The notes under the pieces are model-generated. The model made no database searches and had not been told where the DNA came from. It saw nothing but the letters and a program-made list of their open reading frames with translations. From assembly GCA_029260795.1 (NCBI GenBank), contig JAJDCO010000053.1, positions 132,414-179,433 on the forward strand: a DNA stretch of 47,020 nucleotides. The letters are read 5' to 3'. The first letter of the stretch is position 1. Each line of letters starts with the position of its first letter. Positions 22,313-30,605 of the stretch are shown here, one piece after another. Source of the stretch: Planctomycetota bacterium (GTDB taxonomy: Bacteria; Planctomycetota; OFTM77). A program made the translations under genes and the position numbers.

Positions 22313-22468
22313 ATGAGGATCTGCATCGTCGGTGCGTCGGGGAAGCTCGATGCCGTGCTGAAGAGCAATCGCACCCGGCGCGTGGACTTCGCGCTGTTCA
22401 TGGTCGCGGCTCTCGAGAACCACGCGGCGCTCGCTCATGCGCCATCTCGACAGGAGATCAAAGCATGA
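22313..22468 (+). pseudogene. NAD(P)-binding oxidoreductase reduced by internal deletion
   Basis: A 51-codon frame begins MRICIVGASGKL, the Rossmann dinucleotide-binding start of NAD(P)H-binding oxidoreductases. It then jumps to SNRTRRVDFALFMVAALEN and ALAHA, which I recognise as the usual C-terminal end of the same family (normally more than 200 residues later). Most of the domain is therefore missing, apparently by one or two in-frame deletions. The remnant still ends in an ATGA overlap with the YjbR/MmcQ gene, so its translation could couple expression of that gene. Confidence 0.6.
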
Positions 22469-22803
22469 CGGCCGAAGAGTTCCGGCGCCTCGCCCTCGGT
22501 CTCGAAGGAGCCGTCGAGGCCTCCCACATGAATCACCCGGACTTCCGAGTGAACCACCACATCTTCGCGACCCTCGGACCGGACGAGTCGTGGGGGATGG
22601 TGAAGCTGCCGATCGAGGTGCAAGCCGAGCTCGTCGAGAAGAAGCCCGCGGTGTTCCAACCAGCTTCGGGTGCCTGGGGCCGGCAGGGCGCAACGATCGT
22701 CCAGCTCGCGACCGCGCCCAAGACTCAGGTCCGAAACGCTCTCAAGGCCGCCTGGATGCTCGCCAGCTCGAAGCGACCAGGACGGCCTCCCAAGAAGAAG
22801 TAG
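22465..22803 (+). CDS. YjbR/MmcQ family protein
   Basis: The 112-residue product matches the MmcQ/YjbR family (CyaY-like fold, often annotated as DNA-binding): MTAEEFRRLALGLEGAVEASHMNHPDFRV, then HIFATLGPDESWGMVKLP, a GAWGRQGATIVQL core and a helical end with a basic tail (GRPPKKK). These proteins are around 110-120 residues. A decayed fragment of a related copy lies at 20178-20265. The start overlaps the stop of a truncated NAD-binding gene by four bases. Confidence 0.85.
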   Translation: MTAEEFRRLALGLEGAVEASHMNHPDFRVNHHIFATLGPDESWGMVKLPIEVQAELVEKKPAVFQPASGAWGRQGATIVQLATAPKTQVRNALKAAWMLASSKRPGRPPKKK

Positions 22804-22975
22804 GTCCCTTCGAACGGTGCTCGTCGTCGTGGAGCATCGAGGTCGACCGTCTGGGTAAACGCCCGGGCTTCGGCAGCCTGAATCATCTTGCCGGGAACCG
22901 CTCGACCAGTGGCACCGTTGTTCGTCACGGAGAGTTGTCTCCCCAATCTTCTGGTCGCACGCTGGGGGCCTCGAA

Positions 22976-23695
22976 ATGACAAACCGTTCGTCGAAAACCT
23001 CGCCGCTCGTTCTGGCACGAGTCGCGGGCATCCTGGGTTTCAGTGTGCTCCCGTTGGGCTCCTTCGCCGGTTATGTCAACAACAAGCTCGTCGTGGTCGG
23101 AGATGCCGCGACGACGGCCCAGAACATTCTCGCCTCCGAGACGCTCTTTCGGCTCGGCTTCGTGAGTGGCCTGGCCATGTATGCGGTCTTCATCCCGTAT
23201 GCTCTGGTGCTGTACCAGTTGCTCGAGCGGGTGAACAAGAGTCAGGCCCGGCTGATGCTGGTCCTCGCGCTGGTCGGGGTCCCGATCGCGATGATCAATC
23301 AGGTCCACCAGTCGGCGGCACTTCTGCTTCTGAGCGGCGCAGATTACTTGCAAGTCTTCTCCGCTGAGCAGATCCACGCGCAGGTGATGCTGTTCCTCGA
23401 GCTGCACAAGCACGGTGCGCTGGTCGGGGTGATCTTCTGGGGCCTTTGGCTGTTTCCGCTCGGTTGGTTGGTCTTCAAGTCGGGTTGCTTTCCCCGCGTC
23501 CTGGGCGTCCTGTTGATGATCGGCTGCTTCGGCTGGCTGATCGTCTTCCTGCAGCGCTTCTTGTTTCCCGGCTTCGAAGCGATGGCCGCGTCGCGTTTCG
23601 CGGCCCATGTGGCGGAGTTGTCCTGGGGAAGCTGGCTCGTGATCAAAGGCGTGAACGTCGAGCGTTGGAACGCGTTGGCTCGCGAGTCGACCTGA
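22976..23695 (+). CDS. DUF4386-family integral membrane protein
   Basis: This 239-residue protein has about six membrane segments (VAGILGFSVLPLGSFAGYV, FVSGLAMYAVFIPYALVLYQLL, LMLVLALVGVPIAMI, ALVGVIFWGLWLFPLGWLVF, VLGVLLMIGCFGWLIVFL). The order, with a periplasmic loop after the first helix (YVNNKLVVVGDAATTAQNILASETLFRLGF) and the F-W-G-L-W-L-F-P-L-G-W-L-V-F-K-S-G-F/C-F-P motif, is diagnostic of DUF4386. Function is unknown. It stands alone, with a GC-rich hairpin shortly downstream. Confidence 0.85.
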   Translation: MTNRSSKTSPLVLARVAGILGFSVLPLGSFAGYVNNKLVVVGDAATTAQNILASETLFRLGFVSGLAMYAVFIPYALVLYQLLERVNKSQARLMLVLALVGVPIAMINQVHQSAALLLLSGADYLQVFSAEQIHAQVMLFLELHKHGALVGVIFWGLWLFPLGWLVFKSGCFPRVLGVLLMIGCFGWLIVFLQRFLFPGFEAMAASRFAAHVAELSWGSWLVIKGVNVERWNALAREST

Positions 23696-23741
23696 GCGGG
23701 CGACCATCCGGAACGACGAGAGGTCCATCGTCCACGCGGGT

Positions 23742-23757
23742 TCGGCCCCTGGGCCGA
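23742..23757. terminator. GC-rich hairpin after the DUF4386 gene
   Basis: TCGGCCC (23742-23748) pairs with GGGCCGA (23751-23757), practically a six-base stem with a tetraloop; flanking GCGGG and CCCGC can close a larger outer stem. It lies 47 bases past the DUF4386 stop. No T tract follows, so termination is only a possibility. Confidence 0.4.
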
Positions 23758-23851
23758 GTGCCAAGGGGACGCCCGCGGTCCCCGGGCACGATGGGCGGAC
23801 GGAGAGGGGAGGATGATCACGTACCGGGACGCTTCGGCTATCATGGGCTCC

Positions 23852-24073
23852 ATGAACGAGGAACAGAAACATGGGTCGACCCAACTGAAGCGAGCCGACC
23901 TCGAAGTATCGCTTCGAGAGATCGATCCTCAGATCTTGGCCGCCGCTCGAGAGGTCGACGTTTCCTTGCTTCGGTGGTCGTTGGCGCTGACTCCATTCGA
24001 GCGGCTGCGCTCCTGCACACGGTCGACTCGTGCACTTTCGGGCTTCCGCCGTGTCCCATCCTCGAATCGCTGA
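23852..24073 (+). CDS. Small conserved-type hypothetical protein
   Basis: ATG at 23852 (an in-frame ATG at 23843 is an alternative) gives 73 aa. LREIDPQILAAAREVDVSLLRW and LALTPFERLRSCTRSTRAL form two helices of a pattern I have seen in short uncharacterised bacterial proteins (D-x-S-L-L-x-W-x-L-x-L-x-P-x-E-R-L). There is no catalytic motif. The 217 bases that follow hold no gene that I can support. Confidence 0.5.
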   Translation: MNEEQKHGSTQLKRADLEVSLREIDPQILAAAREVDVSLLRWSLALTPFERLRSCTRSTRALSGFRRVPSSNR

Positions 24074-24290
24074 CCCGTCCTGATGGCGCTGCTGAAAGAA
24101 CGAGAGTCCGGGGGGGCGTAGAAGAGCCGCTGGCCGGCGCAGGCGGGACGCCAGGCCGGCTGCTCATGATCGAAGCGCCAGGTCTCCGATCCAGCTTGGG
24201 AATGATAGGCTGGATCGAAACGGTGGCAGCCGGGGCACAGTCGGCGCCGGTGGCTGCGGGTTTCGTGGGTAGGCAGGGGACGCCAATCCG

Positions 24291-25295
24291 ATGCGTGTGC
24301 TCGTAACGGGAAGCTCCGGTCATCTCGGGGAGGGACTCGTCCGAACGCTGCGGGAGCGGGGTCGAGACGTTCTCGGTCTCGATCTCCTGGAATCTCACAC
24401 CACGACGCACGTGGGCTCGATCAGTGATCCCGAGCTCGTCCGGAGGTGTCTGCAAGGCGTCGACGTCGTCATCCACGCGGCCACGCTGCACAAGCCTCAC
24501 ATGGCGACGCATTCGAAGGCGGCGTTCGTCGAGACGAACATCACCGGGACGCTCACTCTTCTCGAGGCGGCGCTCGAGAGCCGCGTCGCGGGAGTCGTCT
24601 TCAGCAGCACGACGAGCGCCTTCGGAGGCGTGTTGCGACCGAAGGACGGCGAGCCCGCGACCTGGGTCGACGAGGACACTCCTTCCGTCCCGCGGAACAT
24701 CTACGGCGTCACCAAGAAGGCGGCCGAGGACCTGTGCGAGCTGTTCTTCCGCTCGAAGGGGCTTCCGTGTCTCGTACTGCGGACGTCCCGCTTCTTCTCG
24801 GAAGCCGACGACGATCCCAATCGTCGACGCGAATACGAGGACTTGAACCTCAAGGTCAACGAGTACCTCTATCGAAGGCTCGACCTGGCCGATGCCGTCG
24901 AAGCGCACTTGATCGCGGCCGAGCGGTGCGCCGAGCTCGGCTTCCGACGCTTCGTCGTGAGCGCCACGACGCCCTTCGAGCCCCAACACCTCCAACAGCT
25001 CCGCACCGATGCACCCGGCGTCGTGCGCAGCTTGTTCCCCGACTACGAAGACGTGTATGGCCGGCGCGGTTGGCGCATGTTGCCCGGCATCGGCCGTGTC
25101 TACGTCAATCGTCGCGCCCGCGAGGAGCTCGGCTGGCGCCCTCGCGTTGATTTCCGGTACCTCCTCGATTGCCTGCAACGGGGCGATGACGTGTGGAGCC
25201 CGCTCGCCCGAGCCGTCGGCAGCAAGGGTTACCACGCCGAGGTCTTCGAAGACGGACCGTACCCGGTCGAGCCAGACGGGGAGAAGTCGACATGA
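24291..25295 (+). CDS. NAD-dependent epimerase/dehydratase (extended SDR)
   Basis: The Rossmann motif G7-S-S-G10-H-L-G13 opens the protein, and Y138-G-V-T-K142 is the catalytic Y-x-x-x-K pair, with S-S-T-T-S-A-F as the preceding serine/threonine region. At 334 aa it fits extended short-chain dehydrogenases that act on nucleotide sugars, e.g. UDP-glucose 4-epimerase-like enzymes. The C-terminal region (RRAREELGWRPRVDFRYLLDCL) is typical of this group. The substrate is not determined. The gene is followed by a tiny membrane protein gene 16 bases later. Confidence 0.88.
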   Translation: MRVLVTGSSGHLGEGLVRTLRERGRDVLGLDLLESHTTTHVGSISDPELVRRCLQGVDVVIHAATLHKPHMATHSKAAFVETNITGTLTLLEAALESRVAGVVFSSTTSAFGGVLRPKDGEPATWVDEDTPSVPRNIYGVTKKAAEDLCELFFRSKGLPCLVLRTSRFFSEADDDPNRRREYEDLNLKVNEYLYRRLDLADAVEAHLIAAERCAELGFRRFVVSATTPFEPQHLQQLRTDAPGVVRSLFPDYEDVYGRRGWRMLPGIGRVYVNRRAREELGWRPRVDFRYLLDCLQRGDDVWSPLARAVGSKGYHAEVFEDGPYPVEPDGEKST

Positions 25296-25311
25296 TGGAC
25301 GGGATCCGAGA

Positions 25312-25509
25312 ATGACGGGGGACAAGCCGAGCGCGACCCAGACTCTGGTCGTGTACATCAGCGCGGGGCTTGCCGTGGGTGCAGGTGTCGGAGCGGCGTT
25401 CGGCGCCGAGCTCGGTTCGCTCGGCATGGGGATCCCGCTCGGTGCCGCGGCCGGGCTGATGGTGGGAATCACCTCATTCTTGCTTCGCAGCGGAAGCGCC
25501 GACGCCTGA
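25312..25509 (+). CDS. Small glycine-zipper membrane protein, 65 aa
   Basis: After a polar start (MTGDKPSATQ), two hydrophobic segments (TLVVYISAGLAVGAGVGAAFG and GMGIPLGAAAGLMVGITSFLL) carry repeated G-x-x-x-G/A spacing, as in glycine-zipper helices. Short membrane proteins of this shape are frequent and uncharacterised. It lies 16 bases after the epimerase gene. Confidence 0.6.
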   Translation: MTGDKPSATQTLVVYISAGLAVGAGVGAAFGAELGSLGMGIPLGAAAGLMVGITSFLLRSGSADA

Positions 25510-25595
25510 GAGCCCGGGGCATCAGGAGGGGAGAATCCCCTCCGTGCACTCCCTGGCCTCCGTGGTAGGCTGACCTCCACCAATCGGAGGTAGCC

Positions 25596-26861
25596 ATGGA
25601 TCGACGCAGTGCGCTCCACGCCCTCGGCGCCGCGGCTCTGATGCCGTGGATGCCGCCGCCGAGGATCGGTGCGGAGCTCGGGGAAGCCCTCATCGCGCTC
25701 GGCTCCCGCTCGCCCGAAGACGTCGCGCAGGACGAGGCGTTGTGGGAGGTCGTGCGGCGCAGCTACTCGCAGTCGGCGCACTTCGTGAATCTCGAGAGCG
25801 GGTACTACAGCCCGACCTCGACGCCGGTGCTCGAGGCGCAGATCGCCAACCTGCGGCGCATCAACGAGGCACCGTCCTTCTATATGCGGCGCCAGCGCGT
25901 CGAGGAGCGCGAGGTGCTGCGGCGACAGGTCGCCGAGTTTGCCGGCTGCTCGCCGGAGGAGCTCGCTCTGGTGCGCAACACCACCGAAGCCCTCAACGTC
26001 GTGATTCACGGGCTCGAGCTGCCGCCCGATGCCGAAGCGCTGATGGCAGATCAAGAGTATCCGAGCATGCTCGAGGCCTTCGAGCAGCGGCAGCGGCGCT
26101 ACGGGCTGCGCATCAAGCGCCTGTCACTGCCGGCCGTCCCGAAGAGTCCGGAAGAGGTGCTCGACGTCTACCGGAAGGCGATGACACCGCAGACGCGCGT
26201 CGTGCTCGTCTCCCAGATGATCTTCCTCAACGGTCTCGTCACGCCCGTGAAGGCCATCTGTGATCTGGCCCACGAGCGCGGGGCGGAGGTCATCGTCGAT
26301 GCGGCGCATGCATTCGCCCACCTCGACTTCAAGATCTCCGAGCTCGGCTGCGACTTCCTGGGCACGAGCTTGCACAAGTGGCTGGGCGCGCCCCTCGGCA
26401 ACGGGCTGCTCTACGTTCGTCGAGACAAGATCCCCAAAGTCTGGCCGCTCTTCGGGGACACGCGCCTCGAGCCGGAAGACATCCGCAAGTATGAGCACAT
26501 CGGCACGCACTCGATCCCGACGAAGCTCGCCATCGCCGACGCGATCCGCTTCCACCAAGGCATCGGGGGAGCGCGCAAGGAGGCGCGGCTGCGCTTTCTC
26601 AAGGAGCGATGGACCGCTCAGGTAAAGGACCTGCCGGGCGTGTCCTTCAACTCACCGCTCGATGCCGAGCAGTCGTGCGCGATCGCTAACTTCACGATCG
26701 CGGGGCAAGGGCCCAAGGAAACGGCCGCCTTGCTCTACGACCGGTATCGCATCTTCACGGTCGGCGTGAAGACCGGTGTGCGCGTCGCGCCGAACCTGCA
26801 CTGCACGCTGGCTGATCTGGACCGCTTGGTCGCGGCGATCGTGGAGCTGAGCCGAGCATGA
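25596..26861 (+). CDS. Class V aminotransferase (isopenicillin N epimerase-like) with Tat-like leader
   Basis: The 421-residue protein has the fold-type I pattern of class V aminotransferases: LVRNTTEALNVVIHGL as the phosphate-binding region, VIVDAAHAFAHLDF with the PLP-contacting aspartate and histidine, and Lys261 in LGTSLHKWLGAPLGNGLLY as the Schiff-base lysine. These features are closest to isopenicillin-N-epimerase-like enzymes. The N-terminus MDRRSALHALGAAALM looks like a twin-arginine leader (R-R-S-A-L-x-x-L-G-A-A-A-L), so the protein may be exported with its cofactor. The stop overlaps the sulfatase start by four bases, implying a joint role. Confidence 0.88.
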   Translation: MDRRSALHALGAAALMPWMPPPRIGAELGEALIALGSRSPEDVAQDEALWEVVRRSYSQSAHFVNLESGYYSPTSTPVLEAQIANLRRINEAPSFYMRRQRVEEREVLRRQVAEFAGCSPEELALVRNTTEALNVVIHGLELPPDAEALMADQEYPSMLEAFEQRQRRYGLRIKRLSLPAVPKSPEEVLDVYRKAMTPQTRVVLVSQMIFLNGLVTPVKAICDLAHERGAEVIVDAAHAFAHLDFKISELGCDFLGTSLHKWLGAPLGNGLLYVRRDKIPKVWPLFGDTRLEPEDIRKYEHIGTHSIPTKLAIADAIRFHQGIGGARKEARLRFLKERWTAQVKDLPGVSFNSPLDAEQSCAIANFTIAGQGPKETAALLYDRYRIFTVGVKTGVRVAPNLHCTLADLDRLVAAIVELSRA

Positions 26862-28300
26862 AGTGGCTGATCGTGATCTTCATCTGGTTGTCTGCCGAGC
26901 TCGCTGCGCAACCCATGGATCGTCCGAACATCCTCCTCGCCATCGCCGACGACTGGGGATGGCCGCATGCCGGTGCGCTCGGCGACTCGGTCGTGCGTAC
27001 GCCCACCTTTGACCGTCTCGCCGCCGAAGGCATGCTCTTCGAACGCGCCTTCGTGTCATCTCCTTCGTGCACGCCGAGTCGTGCGGCCCTGCTGACGGGA
27101 CAGTACCATTGGCGACTGGAGGAGAGCGCCAACTTGTGGTCGACGCTGCAGGCGAAGTTCCCAGTCTACCCCGAGCTTCTCGACCCGGCGGGGTATCACG
27201 TCGGCTCCTGGCGCAAGGCGTGGGGCCCGGGTCGCGTCGAGCCCGGCGGGCGGACGGTCAATCCGGCCGGGAAGCGACACAAGAGCTTCGAGGCCTTCCT
27301 CGATGCACGACCCGAGGGCGAGCCCTTCTGCTTCTGGCTCGGCACGAGCGATCCCCATCGACCCTATGAAGAGGGAGCGGGAGCCAAAGCGGGAATCGAC
27401 GTCGATGCGATCGAGCCTCCCAGCTTCTACCCAAACGTCCCGGAGGTCCGCGGGGACATGGCGGACTACTTCACCGAAGTCGAGCGCTTCGACCGTGAAG
27501 TCGGCCAAGCTCTCGCTGAGCTCGAACGACGCGGACTGCTCGAGAACACGATCGTCGTGATGACGTCGGATCACGGCATGCCGTTCCCGCGCTGCAAGAG
27601 CAACCTCTACGACAGTGGTATTCGCGTGCCGCTGGTCGTGCGTTGGGGCGAGCGCGTGACGGTCGGGCGGCGGGCACCGCAGCTCGTCTCTCTGGTCGAT
27701 CTGGCGCCGACTTTTCTCGAGGCGGCCGGAGTGGCCGTGCCCAAGGAAATGACCGGTCGTAGCCTGCTGCCGCTAATCCAAGGGGGATCGGTCGATCCGC
27801 CGTGGCGAGACGCCGTGATCTATGGCATGGAGCGACACACGCCGGCACAGCGGGCGCCCAGTTGGGGCGGGTATCCTTGCCGAGCCCTGCGGACCGATCG
27901 TTATCTCTACATTCGAAACTGGTTTCCGGAGCGCTGGCCGGCGGGCATTCCGGAGCCGGGAGCCTCGACGCGCGGGCCGGGCCTCTCGGATTGCGACGAT
28001 GGCCCAACCAAGCGCTGGCTCGTCGCCCACCGCGAGGACGAGAAGGCCCGTCGATACTGGGACCTCGCGTTCGCGAAGCGTCCGGGCGAGGAGCTGTACG
28101 TCATCGCGGACGACCCGGATCAGATCGTCAATCGGGCGGGCGACCCGGAGCTGCAGAGCGTGAAACAGGAGCTGGCGAAGCGCCTGGAAGCCGAGCTGCA
28201 ACGAACGGGCGATCCGCGCGCTCTGGGGGGCGAGGTGCTCTTCGACGAGTATCCGTACTTCGGTCAAACGCGAGCGCCGGGACGGAAGCAGGACCACTGA
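26858..28300 (+). CDS. Exported arylsulfatase-type sulfatase
   Basis: A signal peptide (MKWLIVIFIWLSAELAAQ) precedes PNILLAIADDWGW, with the metal-binding D31-D32. The sulfatase signature C71-T-P-S-R75-A-A-L-L-T-G provides the cysteine converted to formylglycine by a modifying enzyme (not encoded here). TSDHG in VVMTSDHGMPFPR provides further metal ligands. It is 480 aa, the normal length. It probably hydrolyses sulfate esters of carbohydrates or other compounds in the periplasm. It is translationally coupled to the class V aminotransferase gene and faces the oxidoreductase gene tail-to-tail across 12 bases. Confidence 0.92.
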   Translation: MKWLIVIFIWLSAELAAQPMDRPNILLAIADDWGWPHAGALGDSVVRTPTFDRLAAEGMLFERAFVSSPSCTPSRAALLTGQYHWRLEESANLWSTLQAKFPVYPELLDPAGYHVGSWRKAWGPGRVEPGGRTVNPAGKRHKSFEAFLDARPEGEPFCFWLGTSDPHRPYEEGAGAKAGIDVDAIEPPSFYPNVPEVRGDMADYFTEVERFDREVGQALAELERRGLLENTIVVMTSDHGMPFPRCKSNLYDSGIRVPLVVRWGERVTVGRRAPQLVSLVDLAPTFLEAAGVAVPKEMTGRSLLPLIQGGSVDPPWRDAVIYGMERHTPAQRAPSWGGYPCRALRTDRYLYIRNWFPERWPAGIPEPGASTRGPGLSDCDDGPTKRWLVAHREDEKARRYWDLAFAKRPGEELYVIADDPDQIVNRAGDPELQSVKQELAKRLEAELQRTGDPRALGGEVLFDEYPYFGQTRAPGRKQDH

Positions 28301-28312
28301 GGCGCAGTGCGA

Positions 28313-29284
28313 TCACTCGCCGGGATACGTCAACCCCCACTGAGCCCGGATCTCATCGAGCTGCGACTGAACGGCCAGCGTCTCCGAGTGGGGCATGACG
28401 TCGCACTCGAGCTGACCCGTGCGCACACACTCCATGACGGCGGCGGCTTCGTAGTTGTATCCGTTGCCGACGATCTCGATTCGCTGCTCGTCGCCATTCA
28501 AGATGAGGCGGTCGGGGTTCCAGAAGTGGCGCGGGAACCGAATCTGACCCTCGGTCCCGCAGACGACCGCTTCGTGGGGTGTCTCGGTGCGGATGGCCGA
28601 GCTGAGAAGGGCGAGGGCGCCGCTCTCGTACCGGAACAGGTACGCGGACTGCTCGTCGATGCCGGTCTCACCGCGGCCGGCCGCGCTGACCACGGAGACG
28701 GGAGCTTCATGGAAGACCACACGCGCGAAGGTGATCGGGTAGATGCCCACGTCGAGCAGCGCGCCGCCACCGAGGTCCGGATTGAAGAGTCGCTGCTCGG
28801 GGTCGAAGTCGGCACGAAACCCGAAGTCGGCCATCACCTGCCGAGGCTCGCCGATCGCACCTGCTTCGAGCAGCTCGCCCAGCTTGCGAATGACCGGATT
28901 GAAGCGCATCCACATCGCCTCCATGAGGAAGCGCTTCTTCTCGCGCGCCTTCGCGATCATCCGCTCGGCTTCGGAGAGGTTGATGGCGAACGGCTTCTCG
29001 CAGAGGACGTTCTGGCCGTGCTCGAGGAGCAGCAGCGTGTTCTCGCAATGCAGCGAGTGAGGGGTCGAGACGTAGACAGCGTCGAGATCGGGATCACGCG
29101 CGATCGCCTCGTAGCTCGAGTGATGACGCTGGGCGCCGTGCTTCTCGGAGAACCGACGCGCCGTCTCCTCGCTGCGGCTCCCGACCGCGGTGAGCTCCGC
29201 ATCGGGCAGCGCCGTCAGCCCCTCGGCGAACTGTCGGGCGATCGAGCCCGTCCCCAGGATGCCCCATCGAAACTTGTCGGTCAT
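28313..29284 (-). CDS. Gfo/Idh/MocA-family oxidoreductase
   Basis: The 323-residue protein begins with a Rossmann motif (WGILGTGSIARQFAEGL, residues 7-23) and has the family's E96-K-P98 motif in NVLCEKPFAIN. The second domain (YPITFARVVF, with GGGALLDVGIYP) carries the conserved D-V-G-I-Y-P substrate-domain motif. This subgroup resembles trans-1,2-dihydrobenzene-1,2-diol dehydrogenase and glucose-fructose oxidoreductase types. It uses NAD(P) with an unknown sugar or diol substrate. Confidence 0.92.
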   Translation of the reverse strand: MTDKFRWGILGTGSIARQFAEGLTALPDAELTAVGSRSEETARRFSEKHGAQRHHSSYEAIARDPDLDAVYVSTPHSLHCENTLLLLEHGQNVLCEKPFAINLSEAERMIAKAREKKRFLMEAMWMRFNPVIRKLGELLEAGAIGEPRQVMADFGFRADFDPEQRLFNPDLGGGALLDVGIYPITFARVVFHEAPVSVVSAAGRGETGIDEQSAYLFRYESGALALLSSAIRTETPHEAVVCGTEGQIRFPRHFWNPDRLILNGDEQRIEIVGNGYNYEAAAVMECVRTGQLECDVMPHSETLAVQSQLDEIRAQWGLTYPGE

Positions 29285-29452
29285 CGTCGCTCCTTTCGCG
29301 CAGGTCTTGGCGCGGTCCCGATCTTGTCAGAGTCTCGATCGACGGCAATCGTTTTTCGATCCACGTGTTGATCCGAATCGGTCGCCGTGCTTGTCGAAGC
29401 AGCGAGCCGCCGCTAGGCTGGCGCGACTCTCGACCCAGAAAGGTTACTCCCC

Positions 29453-29776
29453 ATGGACTCCGACTCGCTCGGCACTCTCATCGACCGCTTCCTCGCCGCC
29501 GATCAACGCGCGCGAAAGCAGCTGCTCAAGGAGATCACACCGCGGGTCGATCGCGCCGCGGTCGAGCGATTGGCTCCGGCCATCCGGGATCCCAGCCCAC
29601 GGATCTGCGCGCGCGTCACCTCACTGATGGCGCGCTTCGAGCTCGACGAGCTGTTCGAGTCGTTGCTCGACGGTCTGAAGCCCGGCAAGATCGCTATCTT
29701 GCGAGGCCAATACCGGAAGATTCGCGCACGGGAGGAGGATTCCGAAGGCGGTGCCGGGCAAGGCGACGGGCTCTGA
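29453..29776 (+). CDS. Small helical protein, possibly HEAT-like
   Basis: The 107-residue protein starts MDSDSLGTLIDRFLAADQRAR and contains helix pairs AAVERLAPAIRDPSPRICARVTSLMARF and LDELFESLLDGLKPGKIAIL, spaced like HEAT or armadillo repeats. The acidic glycine-rich tail (EEDSEGGAGQGDG) looks disordered. No family was recognised. It is transcribed away from the oxidoreductase gene and faces the methyltransferase gene. Confidence 0.55.
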   Translation: MDSDSLGTLIDRFLAADQRARKQLLKEITPRVDRAAVERLAPAIRDPSPRICARVTSLMARFELDELFESLLDGLKPGKIAILRGQYRKIRAREEDSEGGAGQGDGL

Positions 29777-29796
29777 GCGGGCTTCCGCCGGAAGGC

Positions 29797-30525
29797 CTAC
29801 GCGGATGGGGGTCTCATCGGGCGTGCATGAACGAGCCGTGATGGGAATGCCGGTAGGCCGTCGACGAAGATCTGAAACCTCTCGTCGTGCTTGATCCGCA
29901 AGCCGGCGCGCAGCAGCGATGGGTCGAGGCGTCGATTCAGGTTGCAGCCTTGGCGGTTGTAGAGTCGCCAGAGCGGGTTGACGCAGTCCATCAGCAGCCC
30001 CGCGATCAGCTTTTCGCTGCGCACGTGCTCGAGTAGTCGGAGCTCTCCGGTCGGCTTGAGCACGCGAACGGCTTCGGCCAGGGTGCGGTCGACGTCGTCG
30101 ACGCTGCAGAGCACCGAAGCGATCACCACTGCATCGAAGCGCTCGGCCGGAAACGGCAAGGATTCGCCAGCATCCCCCGTGAGCTCGATCGTCGCTCGGG
30201 ACGTCGTCGCCACCTCCTGAGCCTTCGCCCGAAATGTGTCCTCGGGCTCGATCGCGGTGAGCTCGACGTCGGGCGGGTAGTGGCGAAACATGCGCCCCGT
30301 ACCGCAGCCGATCTCGAGCACACGTCCGGCGAGATCGGCGACCAATCGGCGTCGATAGTCGGCGATGCCGGCTCGATCGGCACGCTCGACGAGCGCTTCG
30401 TAGATATCGGCTTGGCTGCGTCCGCGGGCGAGGCGGGCGACGCCGGGGACGTGCCGGATGAAATGGAAAACTTCGCGGAGCATCGAGCGAGAGTCGGGGA
30501 TCTCGGCGAGCGGAATCCGAGGCAC
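29797..30525 (-). CDS. Class I SAM-dependent methyltransferase
   Basis: SAM-binding motif I is VLEIGCGTGRMF (69-80), followed by ELTAIEPEDTF for motif II, then GDAGESLPFPAERFDAVVIASVLCSVDD for motifs III-IV and LKPTGELRLLEHV. It is 242 aa with an N-terminal helical stretch. The pattern is that of UbiE/COQ5-like or methyltransferase type 11 enzymes, which methylate small molecules, e.g. lipids or quinones. The substrate is not deducible. It is divergent from the CDGSH relic. Confidence 0.88.
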   Translation of the reverse strand: MPRIPLAEIPDSRSMLREVFHFIRHVPGVARLARGRSQADIYEALVERADRAGIADYRRRLVADLAGRVLEIGCGTGRMFRHYPPDVELTAIEPEDTFRAKAQEVATTSRATIELTGDAGESLPFPAERFDAVVIASVLCSVDDVDRTLAEAVRVLKPTGELRLLEHVRSEKLIAGLLMDCVNPLWRLYNRQGCNLNRRLDPSLLRAGLRIKHDERFQIFVDGLPAFPSRLVHARPMRPPSA

Positions 30526-30605
30526 GGGCTCGACCCATTGTCGTCACCGACGCGCGTGCGTAGACTACGCCGAACGCCCCGATACTTGCCAGGAGAGATT
30601 TCTCG

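Noticed and set aside
24074..24290. Possible small gene or RNA between 24074 and 24290
   Set aside because: The stretch has GC-rich inverted pieces (GGCCGGC on both sides of a short loop) but no start, motif or tRNA-like fold that I could support.
23841..26054. Long minus-strand open frame (737 codons)
   Set aside because: It lies opposite the epimerase and class V aminotransferase genes, both with clear motifs; its translation is R/P/H-rich without motifs, typical of the antisense frame of GC-rich genes.
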